The position numbers and the translations under genes are program-made. 46,402 nt of DNA, taken from Blastococcus sp. CCUG 61487. GTDB lineage: Bacteria; Actinomycetota; Actinomycetes; Mycobacteriales; Geodermatophilaceae. Location of the stretch: positions 1 to 46,402 of the forward strand of contig NZ_LWUA01000254.1 in assembly GCF_005222955.1 (NCBI RefSeq). The letters are read 5' to 3'. Below are positions 26,356 to 34,052 of this stretch, in pieces. Under the pieces are notes generated by a model, which worked only from the letters and a program-made list of their open reading frames with translations, did not search any database and had not been told where the DNA came from. How positions within the stretch are numbered: the first letter of the stretch is position 1; every line of letters begins with the position of its first letter.

Positions 26356-27705
26356 TCAGTTGCGGCGCGGGATGACGACGGTCAGCTTCTCGTAGCCCTT
26401 GATGAAGTGGTCGGAGTGGCGCTCGGGCTCGCCCACCACCTTGATCTCGGGGAAACGCTTCAGGATCTCCTCCCAGATGATCCGAAGCTGGAGCTCGGCG
26501 ACCTTGTTTCCCAGGCAGCGGTGGATGCCGAAGCCGAAGGAGAGGTGCTGGCGCGGGTTCTTGCGGTCGACGATCCACGAGTTCGCGTCGACCACCTTGG
26601 CCTCGTCCCGGTTGCCGGACACATACCACATGACCACGCGGTCGCCCTTGGGGATGACCTTTCCCTTGATCTCGACATCCCTGGTCGTCCGCCGCGCCAT
26701 GTGGGTCAGAGGGGTCTGCCACCGGATGGTCTCGGACACCATCGAGGGGATCAGCTTCGGGTTGGCCCGCAGCTTCGCGTTCTCCTCCGGGTGCTTGTCG
26801 AGCAGGTAGACCGAGCCGGTGATCGTGTTGCGGGTGGTGTCGTTGCCGCCCACCAGCAGCACCACGCTGTCGCCGAAGAGCTCGGCGTCGGTGAAGTTCG
26901 TCGAGTGGGGGCTGTGCGCCATCAGCGAGACAAAGTCCAGGCGCGGCTCCTCGCTCCGTCGACGGTTGACCATGTCGGACATCGTCATGAAGAACTCGCG
27001 CACCGCCTGGTCGTGCTCTTCCTGCGTCTCGGCAGGCTGGCCCGGACCGGCCGGCGAGGTGATCACGTTCGACCAGTAGGTCAGCTGGCGGCGCTTCTCC
27101 TGCGGGTAGTCGAACAGCGTCGCCAGGGTCATCGCGGTCAACTCGATCGAGACCTTGTCGACCCAGTCGAACTCCTCCCCGATGGGCAGGCCGTCCAGGA
27201 TCGCACCGGCGCGCTCACGGATCAGCGGTTCCATCGCCGCCAGGTTCGCGGGGGCGACACCCTCGGCCACCGCGCCGCGGTGGATCTCGTGGTCAGGCGG
27301 GTCCATGCTGAGCAGGGAGCGGATGCCAGCCTCCTGCCGCCTCCGCATCTCCTCCTCGGTCATCGTGCCGTCGTTGAAGGCCGCCGCCGCCTGCTCGGGC
27401 GTCTGCGGCCTCTGCAACGTGATGAGCCCGTCCGCGGAGAACAGTTCGTGGTTGGTGTCCGCGGCCTGGATGTCCTCCCACTTGGTCAGCGACCAGTACC
27501 GACCGAACTCGGAGTGCTCTTCGGCCGTGAGGTGCACCGGGTCCTCGGCGCGCAGGCGCTCGAAGACCCACTGCCATTCGCCGGTCGGGAAGCGCTCCGG
27601 CTTGGCCGGGTCGAGCGTCTCGAGGGGAGCGGCGTAGATGCGCTCCCGGGCAGCTGCCTGCTCCGGGGAGAGGTCCGTAGCCGCTCGTGACATTGCAGTG
27701 GTCAT
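26356..27705 (-). CDS. Cytochrome P450, CYP153-like
   Basis: A 449-residue bacterial class I P450. The I-helix oxygen-activation motif is GGNDTTRN (286-293), the K-helix ExxR is at 325-328 (ETIR) and the heme Cys397 is in FGFGIHRCLGN. Stretches such as EFGRYWSLTKWEDI, TNHELFSADG, ETIRWQTPLTHMARR and ELQLRIIWEEILKRFPEI match the wording I know from CYP153 alkane/fatty-acid omega-hydroxylases, so a terminal or alicyclic hydroxylase is likely. It follows the ferredoxin and precedes the reductase on one transcript. Start ATG after GGAAGG. Exact subfamily needs an alignment. Confidence 0.9.
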   Translation of the reverse strand: MTTAMSRAATDLSPEQAAARERIYAAPLETLDPAKPERFPTGEWQWVFERLRAEDPVHLTAEEHSEFGRYWSLTKWEDIQAADTNHELFSADGLITLQRPQTPEQAAAAFNDGTMTEEEMRRRQEAGIRSLLSMDPPDHEIHRGAVAEGVAPANLAAMEPLIRERAGAILDGLPIGEEFDWVDKVSIELTAMTLATLFDYPQEKRRQLTYWSNVITSPAGPGQPAETQEEHDQAVREFFMTMSDMVNRRRSEEPRLDFVSLMAHSPHSTNFTDAELFGDSVVLLVGGNDTTRNTITGSVYLLDKHPEENAKLRANPKLIPSMVSETIRWQTPLTHMARRTTRDVEIKGKVIPKGDRVVMWYVSGNRDEAKVVDANSWIVDRKNPRQHLSFGFGIHRCLGNKVAELQLRIIWEEILKRFPEIKVVGEPERHSDHFIKGYEKLTVVIPRRN

Positions 27706-27825
27706 GCGTCTGCCTTCCAGTTCGGTGCGTGGACGGTGGCGGAACCGGTGATCACAGGCGGCGCGGACTCGACGTGGGGGGCGCTGCCTCTCCGTCGCCT
27801 GGGCGTTCGTGCGCCGAGGCGCGGG

Positions 27826-28137
27826 TCAGCTGCCGACGACCTCAACGGACAGACCGTCCAGTTCCTCGGAGGTGGTGATCTGACAGGACAGCCGGCTGTT
27901 GTCACGGACACCGAAGGTGCTGCCGAGCATCGCCTGCTCGTCGGCGGTGCGCTCGCCGGTCGCGTCGCGCCACTCCGGAGCCACGTACACGTGACAGGTG
28001 GCGCAGGCCGCCTCTCCACCGCAGTCCCCGTCGATGCCGGGGATTGCGTTGTCGACGGCCACCTCCATCAGCTTCCAGCCCGGCTCAGCCTCGACCGTGT
28101 GCGACGTCTTGTCCTGCAGGATGAAGGTGACTTCCAT
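27826..28137 (-). CDS. [2Fe-2S] ferredoxin (adrenodoxin/putidaredoxin type)
   Basis: A 103-residue electron carrier for the P450. The four cluster ligands are Cys39, Cys45, Cys48 and Cys85 (DCGGEAACATC, SRLSCQI), in the adrenodoxin spacing. The acidic surface near GIDGD and DEQAM is typical for docking to reductase and P450. It is first in the operon; its promoter at 28174-28202 holds an inverted repeat in the spacer. A 120-base gap to the P450 gene shows nothing recognisable. Confidence 0.92.
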   Translation of the reverse strand: MEVTFILQDKTSHTVEAEPGWKLMEVAVDNAIPGIDGDCGGEAACATCHVYVAPEWRDATGERTADEQAMLGSTFGVRDNSRLSCQITTSEELDGLSVEVVGS

Positions 28138-28173
28138 TTCCGGCCTTCCCTGTGATGCTCTGGAGTGTGACGG

Positions 28174-28202
28174 ACGCTACAACTGACACACTGTCCAGTC
28201 AA
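28174..28202 (-). promoter_or_regulatory. Promoter and overlapping operator of the P450 operon
   Basis: On the minus strand TTGACT (28202-28197), 17 bases, TAGCGT (28179-28174) forms a good sigma70-type promoter. The spacer contains GACA, CAC, TGTC (plus strand 28185-28195) flanked by ACT and CAGT, an imperfect inverted repeat. A repressor bound there would block RNA polymerase; the TetR gene at 28592 is the nearest candidate. Confidence 0.55.
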
Positions 28203-28317
28203 TGTCGCCCCGTCAGCGGTATTGCCGGCGGCGAGCCCGCATCGCAAGGGGCGGGTAGATGCCCGGTCCGGCGTGATGTTCCAGAGGCCTCGCCACGGAC
28301 GACGAGAGGAGAGACAC

Positions 28318-28464
28318 GTGGAGATGTACCTGAACTGCCCCTGTGGGGAAGTCATCGAAGGCGTCGACGAGGACGATCTGGTGACCAAGGCGCAGTCGCA
28401 CCTGAGCGAGGCGCATCCGGGACGGACCTACACCCGCGAGCAGATCGTGTTCATGGCGTCGTGA
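28318..28464 (+). CDS. DUF1059 family small protein
   Basis: 48 residues from GTG at 28318 after GAGAGGAGA (ATG at 28324 is also in frame). Sequence features are NCPCGEVIEG, DEDDLVTKAQSHLSEAH and a closing REQIVFMA, which match DUF1059. The CxC with His residues suggests metal binding. The role of the family is unknown. It lies between the P450 operon promoter and a TetR gene. Confidence 0.8.
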   Translation: MEMYLNCPCGEVIEGVDEDDLVTKAQSHLSEAHPGRTYTREQIVFMAS

Positions 28465-28591
28465 TCCCGGCGTGCGCCGCGATGCGCGTCCCGGGCCGAG
28501 GGCGACCTCGGCGTCAGCGGTCTGCCCACGACACAGGGATCGACGTGGGGGGCGCCCCGGCAGCGACTCCCTCCTGCGAACCGCTCCAGGC

Positions 28592-29419
28592 ATGAGAATC
28601 ACCTATCGTCGCACCGTGGACGCGCTTACGGACAACTGGTCAGGCGCCGGCGCTCCTCCGACCATGACGGTGAGGGAGGAGTTGCGGGAGGCGACCCGCC
28701 AACGGCTGCTGTCCGCGGCGGAGCACATCTTCGAGCGCAACGGCTACTCGGGCACGACCGTCGGGGACATCGCAACGTCCGCCAACGTCAGCAGGGCGAC
28801 GTTCTACCTACACTTCACCGACAAGTCCGACGTCCTCATGACCCTCATGCGGGCCAATCTGACCGAGACGCCGGATTACTGGCACGAGGTGGACGAGGCG
28901 CTGGTCAGCGGCCAACGCACCGAGCTGCGGGCGTCTCTGGGCAACACGCTGAACTGGTACGGGCAGCACTCCAACATGGTCCGGGCGGTGCGCGAGGCAT
29001 TGGCCGCGAACCCACAACTCGCCGCGCAGTTCGAGGGCAGCTTCGCCGGCTTCGCCGACGAGTTCTCCGGATACCTCTCGCGCGTCCCTCGTCAGGAACG
29101 CGATCGCGCACACCTGCGGCTGCAGTTGCTCATGATCCAGCTCGACCAGCTCGCGTACCGGCTCGTCGTGCTGGAGCAGAAGGGCATCGACCGCGAGGTG
29201 ATGCTCGACGAGGTCACCGACATCTGGCTCCTCACCCTGCCAGCAGGGGGGGCAGCCCAGCTGAACCCCGGGCCCGAATTGCAGCCTGGCATGGCCATCA
29301 CGACGGAGCACAAGCACCGGGCCCGAGCACGCCCGTCACAGCCAGAGCCGCGCCTTCATGGCGATCACCTTGGGCGGGATCGTCGATCTGGCTCTCCAAG
29401 ACCTCCGGTCTCCAGCTGA
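28592..29419 (+). CDS. TetR family regulator, probably of the P450 operon
   Basis: About 275 residues from ATG 28592 (ATG 28664 is possible and gives 251). The helix-turn-helix reads TTVGDIATSANVSRATFYLHF. The ligand domain is followed by an unusually long Arg/Pro/Ser-rich tail (last 45 residues), which may be a read-through after loss of the original stop. The nearest regulated target is the ferredoxin/P450/reductase operon on the other side of the DUF1059 gene. Confidence 0.85.
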   Translation: MRITYRRTVDALTDNWSGAGAPPTMTVREELREATRQRLLSAAEHIFERNGYSGTTVGDIATSANVSRATFYLHFTDKSDVLMTLMRANLTETPDYWHEVDEALVSGQRTELRASLGNTLNWYGQHSNMVRAVREALAANPQLAAQFEGSFAGFADEFSGYLSRVPRQERDRAHLRLQLLMIQLDQLAYRLVVLEQKGIDREVMLDEVTDIWLLTLPAGGAAQLNPGPELQPGMAITTEHKHRARARPSQPEPRLHGDHLGRDRRSGSPRPPVSS

Positions 29420-29571
29420 TGCAGGTGAACCTCACCGTACGACGCGCCGAGCCTTCCGTGTCAGGTCGGCTCTGGTAGCCCGATTGGCCCGGCGACCGAA
29501 GCGGCGGCCGGCGTCGCCGTCTCCCCGGTCACCTTCTTCGCTGCCGCACAGCTCGACCTCTGTGAACACAG

Positions 29572-30775
29572 TCAGACCGCTACGGGGTCGGCCTGTCTTC
29601 TCATCCGGAAGCCGTCGTACCCGTTCGCGGCCACCTCAGCGAGCTTCTGCCGGTAGGCGCTGAGCCCTGCCATGTAAAACATGACGGCGTTCTTCTTGCC
29701 CGGGATGTTGGCCCCGAAGATCCACGACTGGGCCTTCGGGAACAGGGTCATGTTGGCGATCTCCTCGCAGACGGCCGTCCACGCCTCCTCCGCGGCCTCG
29801 GTGGGTTCGAGGGTCCGCACACCGTCGCGCTCGGCTGCACGGACCAGCTCGCCGATGAAGTCCACCTGGGCCTCGATGCTCGGCGGCAGGTTGGTGAACG
29901 GACCGTTGGGGCCGAGGATCATGAACATGTTCGGGAAGCCGGCCTTCGCCACACCCAGGTAACTGGTCGGACCGTCGACCCAGTGCTCGTCGATGTGCCG
30001 ACCGCGACGCCCACGCAGATCGAGCGCCCGGTAGTTGCCGTCGACCGCGTCGAACCCGGTGGCGAGGACGAGGACGTCGAGCTGGTGCTCCACCCCGTCG
30101 GCGGTCAGCACGCCGTTCGGCGTGATCCCCTGGATCGGGTTCTCCTTGATCGAGACCAGTTCCACGTTCCCGCGGTTGTAGGTCTCGTAGTAGCCCTCGT
30201 TGCAGAGCGGACGCTTGGCGTAGACGTCCGTGGGGGTCAGCTTCCGCGCGGTCTCCGGGTCGCGGACGATCTCGGTGATCTTCGCGCGGATGAAGGCTGC
30301 GGCGGCTGCATTCGCCTCCGGGTTCGTGGCGATGTCGGAGAACGTGCCGAACATGAACCGGAAGCCGTTGCCCTTGTCCCAGTTCTCCTGGAACACCCTG
30401 TTGCGCTCCTCCTCGGAGACGCTCATCGCCTACCCCGGTCACCTCGGTGTTCAGTTGGATGTCCCGGGCGAGGTCGTAGCGCTCGACGACGTGCTCGAGG
30501 TAGGCGAGGACGTCCGGCTGGTCCAGGTAGCGCGTCGACCAGTCCCAGTCCCGGAGCAGGTCCTTATCGAAGGAGTAGCGGTAGACGAAGCCCTCCGTGT
30601 CGGACTTCGCGCCGGGGTACCGGTTGAAGTACCAGGTGCCGCCGACGCCGCCCCCCTTCTCGAATGCCTTAACCGTCAGGCCGAGCTCGTTCCGGAGCTT
30701 GTGCAGCATGTAGATGCCGCCGAAGCCGGCCCCGATGACGATCGCGTCGACATCGGGGGTAGGGGTGGTGCTCAT
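29572..30775 (-). pseudogene. Cyclohexanone-type BVMO with out-of-frame internal deletion
   Basis: The N-terminal 115 residues (ATG 30775 after AGGAGG) read as a class B flavin monooxygenase: VIGAGFGGIYMLHKLR, GGTWYFNRYPGAKSD and LEHVVERYDL. At about 30428 the reading continues in a different frame with SVSEEERNRVFQENWDKGN and LVLATGFDAVDGNYRALD to the stop at 29572. Compared with 540-residue family members about 140 residues are missing, including the FxGxxxHxxxW fingerprint and the NADPH Rossmann motif. The remaining protein could not be an active BVMO. It is downstream of and in line with the esterase at 30846. Confidence 0.85.
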
Positions 30776-30845
30776 GGGTCCTCCTGCAGATGTGGCCGAC
30801 GGTGGACGCCCCGCCCGGGGCTGCGATGACGAGCGATCGGCGAGG

Positions 30846-31775
30846 TCAGCCCCGGTACCACTTGGCGATCGCGGCGATCTCGTCATCGGCCTCGGGCGCG
30901 TTACCGGCCAGGAACGGGAAGACGTGCTGCATGCCCTCGACCACCGACAGGGTCACGTCCACCCCTGCCGCCTCGGCCTTGTCGGCGAGCCGGGTGGCGT
31001 TGTCGGCGAGGGTCTCCAGGGAACCCGCATTGATGTAGAGCTTCGGCAAGCCTGTGAGGTCCGCGTACAGCGGGTTTGCCAGCGGCGTCTTCGAATCGAT
31101 CGCGCCCCCCGCGAGGACGCCGGCAATCATCCCTTCGAGCAGTTGTACGTTGACCAGCGCGTCGGTCGCGGCGTTGCTGACCAGGGTCTCGCCAGCGTTC
31201 TCCATGTCCAACCAAGGGGAGAATGCGATCACCCGGCCGGGCAGCGGCTTGCCCTGGTCCCTCAGCGCCAGGGGGATGGCGACAGCCAGGTTGCCGCCCG
31301 CGGAGTCGCCGATCGTCGTGATGTCGGCCGGCGCGATGCCGCGCTCGACGAGCGCGGTGAACGCCGCGACGCCGTCCTCCACCTGCGCCGGGTGCGGGTG
31401 CTCCGGGGCTCGCCGGTAGTCGAGGACGAGGGCGGTGACGCCCAGCGCCTTGGCGACGTGCCCCGCCAGCTTGCGGTGGCTGGACGCCGAGCCGACGGCG
31501 AACCCCCCGCCGTGGGTGTAGAGCAGCACCTTCGAGGTGTCCGCGCCGATCGGCAGCGCCCAGATCCCCGGGACCCCGCCGACGGTCTCTTCGCGGTAAG
31601 TCACGTCCTCCGGCTCGCGGGTGGGCTGGTGCCATTCGTCGAAGACGCTCCGGAAGAGCCGCGTGGTCAGGTCGGGAGTGGTCGCGATGATGTCCGACCA
31701 GTCGGCGTAGAGCGCCCGAAGGGCGTCGGACTCCGCGGACGTGCCCGCCGGGCGGGTGAAGGGCGTCGTCGTCAT
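30846..31775 (-). CDS. Alpha/beta hydrolase, HSL-type esterase
   Basis: A 309-residue type IV esterase with HGGG (88-91), nucleophile Ser158 in GDSAGG and His284 in MQHVF; the acid residue is Glu254 or Asp258 in GSLETLAD. The ATG at 31775 follows GGAGGAG. It is the first gene of an operon with the broken BVMO (70-base gap) and divergent from an AcoR-type activator. It resembles monoterpene-lactone or epsilon-caprolactone hydrolases placed next to BVMOs in other actinobacteria. The enzyme itself looks intact. Confidence 0.9.
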   Translation of the reverse strand: MTTTPFTRPAGTSAESDALRALYADWSDIIATTPDLTTRLFRSVFDEWHQPTREPEDVTYREETVGGVPGIWALPIGADTSKVLLYTHGGGFAVGSASSHRKLAGHVAKALGVTALVLDYRRAPEHPHPAQVEDGVAAFTALVERGIAPADITTIGDSAGGNLAVAIPLALRDQGKPLPGRVIAFSPWLDMENAGETLVSNAATDALVNVQLLEGMIAGVLAGGAIDSKTPLANPLYADLTGLPKLYINAGSLETLADNATRLADKAEAAGVDVTLSVVEGMQHVFPFLAGNAPEADDEIAAIAKWYRG

Positions 31776-32090
31776 CTCTGCTTGCTCCTCCGGATGGTGT
31801 CGGAGACCGGGGGCCGGCCTCGCGGTGCATGTGACGCACACCACTCTCGCCACGTCAGGAGGCACACGGGTGTTCCGATGTGGAACACCGCGCGACCGCA
31901 GCAGCGGTGGCGGCAGCGCCGCGACAGGCGCGGCTCCGCGCCCGTCGCACCGCCGGTGACGAATCCGTTCGATGTGCCGGTCCGGCGCACTCCTGGTGCT
32001 GGCGGCCCGGGTGTGATCTAGGGCACGGTATGAGCGTGCATCCGGCGCGCGGCCGAGGGGCCGGCACCGACAGCTGAGAGCAGGGTGGCG
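31776..32090. other. Divergent promoter region, esterase/BVMO operon and AcoR-type activator
   Basis: 315 bases without a gene. It contains the inverted repeat at 31869-31889. No sigma54 -24/-12 promoter was found. Confidence 0.5.
31869..31889. promoter_or_regulatory. Perfect inverted repeat, probable activator site
   Basis: GGTGTTCC, five bases (GATGT), GGAACACC: an 8-5-8 perfect repeat centred 104 bases before the esterase start. Enhancer-binding activators of the AcoR type bind upstream of their target promoter at such distances. The adjacent AcoR-type protein is the natural candidate. Confidence 0.6.
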
Positions 32091-33866
32091 ATGACACGTC
32101 CGGACCGGACCCGCAGCCGGCCGACCCTGTCACCGGCCGAGCTGGAGCGAACCCGACGCACCCGGGAGGCCCTCGTCGAGGGCGGGCTGCTCACCGCCCC
32201 ACCCGGCGCGAGCGGCGTGCCCCGGCACATCGAGATGAGTTGGCGCCGCTGCGTCGGCGACCGGGTACCGGTGGCGCCGGAGCGCATCGATTACCGCGTG
32301 CCCCAGGACGTTCTCCCGGCGCTCTGCCGAGCGGCAGCCCCGGTGCTGAACCGGATCCGGGACAGCCTCTCCGACGTCCCCGTGGCGTTGGTCCTGTCCG
32401 ACGCCCACGGCCGCATCGTGATGCGGCACGCCCCCAGGCAGCAGGGCGTCGTCATGGACCGGGCCAGCGCTGCGGAGGGCTTCGACTACTCGGAGCGATC
32501 GGTCGGCACCAACGGGATCGGTACCGCACTGGTCGAGCGCCGCACGGTGCTCGTCCGCGGTCCGGAGCACTACAACCCCCTGCTCGAGCAACTCACCTGT
32601 GCCAGCACGCCGGTCATCGATCCCGGGAGCGGTCGGGTGGTCGGCTCCTTCTCGCTGGCCTGCTCGATGCGCGAGGTCCACGCGCTCATGGCTGTCATGG
32701 CCGGCGACATTGGGCGCCAGATCGAGGCGCGACTCCTGGACGAGGCCGGCGAACGACGCCAGCGATTCGTGCAGGCCTACCTCGAGCTGGAACGCACGGG
32801 AACGGGAGCACTGGTCGTCGACGAGGACGCGGTGCTGGTGAACCGGCTCGGGCTCGCCCACACGGGACCGGAGCTGCACCCGTTGTTGTGGCGGTTCCTG
32901 TCCGAGCACGGCCCGGACCGGGCCCGGCGGATGCAGGTCCCGCTGCCGGACGGCGTGCACGAGGCGCTGGTGGAACCGGTGTCTGCCGGCGGCACCGTGG
33001 CCTACACGGTGCGTCTGCTGCCCAACCGACCCGGGCGACCGCCGGACGAACCACCCGTGACACCTTGGGGCATCGGGACCGCCGTACGTGTCCCGCCGCC
33101 TGAACCGCTGCACTTCGACGCCGATGTCGACCGCCAACTCCTGACGGCGGCCCGGCACGGCGAGACGGTGGCCGTGACCGGGACGAGCGGCACAGGAAAG
33201 CTGTGGACAGCACTGCGCACCGTGCGCCGCGCGGGGGGCGCCGATCCCCTGGTCGTCGAGCCGCGCCCCGACGCCGACTGGTTCGAAGCAGCGCGTACGG
33301 CCGTCGCGGGGAACCGCGGATTGGTCCTCCGCCGGCTCCACGAAGGCCCTGCTCCCACGCCCCGGCAGCTGGAGGCGCTCTCCGAGCGGGGCAGCCCGAT
33401 CGCGCTGACCGTCGATCTCGACGACGCCGACGACGCCGTGCTCGGCCTCGTGCGCCGGGTGGCCACCACCGTGCGGCTCCCCCGACTGGCGCAGAGTCGC
33501 GAGCACCTGCCGACGATCGTCCGCGCGATGCAGGCGGAGTTGCCGGAACCGGACTGCGCGGCGCGCTTCACACCGGCCGTGTGGGAACGGCTGATGTCGT
33601 GGCACTGGCCCGGAAATCTCACCGAGCTCCGTAACACGGTCGTGCTCCTGGCCCGCCGATCCCGCGGCGGGATCGTCGAGATGGACGATCTTCCCTACGA
33701 GCTGCGGAGCTCACGTCAGACCGTCGGGCTGCTGCAGTCAGCGGAACGGGAAGCCGTGGCCGAGGCCCTTCGCGCTGCCGGCGGGAACCGGAGCCGGGCT
33801 GCACAGGCGCTCGGCATCGGGCGCAACACGCTCTATCGCAAGATCCGCGAATTCGGAATCAGCTGA
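32091..33866 (+). CDS. AcoR-type (Fis family) transcriptional activator without sigma54 contact motif
   Basis: About 591 residues (GTG two codons upstream also possible). A GAF-type sensor domain (about 70-210: SVGTNGIGTALVE, EHYNPLLEQLTCASTPV) is followed by an AAA+ domain with Walker A GTSGTGK (about 364-370) and a C-terminal Fis helix-turn-helix (ALRAAGGNRSRAAQALGIGR). The AAA part is reduced: I see no GAFTGA loop and no clear Walker B DE. Actinobacteria lack sigma54, and family members such as MimR act with other sigma factors. It is divergent from the esterase/BVMO operon and probably activates it. Confidence 0.88.
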   Translation: MTRPDRTRSRPTLSPAELERTRRTREALVEGGLLTAPPGASGVPRHIEMSWRRCVGDRVPVAPERIDYRVPQDVLPALCRAAAPVLNRIRDSLSDVPVALVLSDAHGRIVMRHAPRQQGVVMDRASAAEGFDYSERSVGTNGIGTALVERRTVLVRGPEHYNPLLEQLTCASTPVIDPGSGRVVGSFSLACSMREVHALMAVMAGDIGRQIEARLLDEAGERRQRFVQAYLELERTGTGALVVDEDAVLVNRLGLAHTGPELHPLLWRFLSEHGPDRARRMQVPLPDGVHEALVEPVSAGGTVAYTVRLLPNRPGRPPDEPPVTPWGIGTAVRVPPPEPLHFDADVDRQLLTAARHGETVAVTGTSGTGKLWTALRTVRRAGGADPLVVEPRPDADWFEAARTAVAGNRGLVLRRLHEGPAPTPRQLEALSERGSPIALTVDLDDADDAVLGLVRRVATTVRLPRLAQSREHLPTIVRAMQAELPEPDCAARFTPAVWERLMSWHWPGNLTELRNTVVLLARRSRGGIVEMDDLPYELRSSRQTVGLLQSAEREAVAEALRAAGGNRSRAAQALGIGRNTLYRKIREFGIS

Positions 33867-34010
33867 CGGCGCGCCAGGCGGCGTGTCCCTCGCGGTGCGG
33901 GCGATCTGAGAGTCCTCCCACGGCTATTCCCGCCGCGGGCTCGTATGCAGCGTGTCGCCCGTCGGACACGGTGGGATGACGTCAGCGCTCCGTGCCCCTC
34001 GAGGCGGGTC

Positions 34011-34028
34011 GGCGGTCGTGCGACCGCC
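34011..34028. terminator. Hairpin between convergent activator and fusion genes
   Basis: GGCGGTCG, TG, CGACCGCC: an 8-bp perfect stem with a very short loop in the 186-base convergent gap. Confidence 0.45.
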
Positions 34029-34052
34029 ACCGGACGTCATGCCTCTGGTCCG

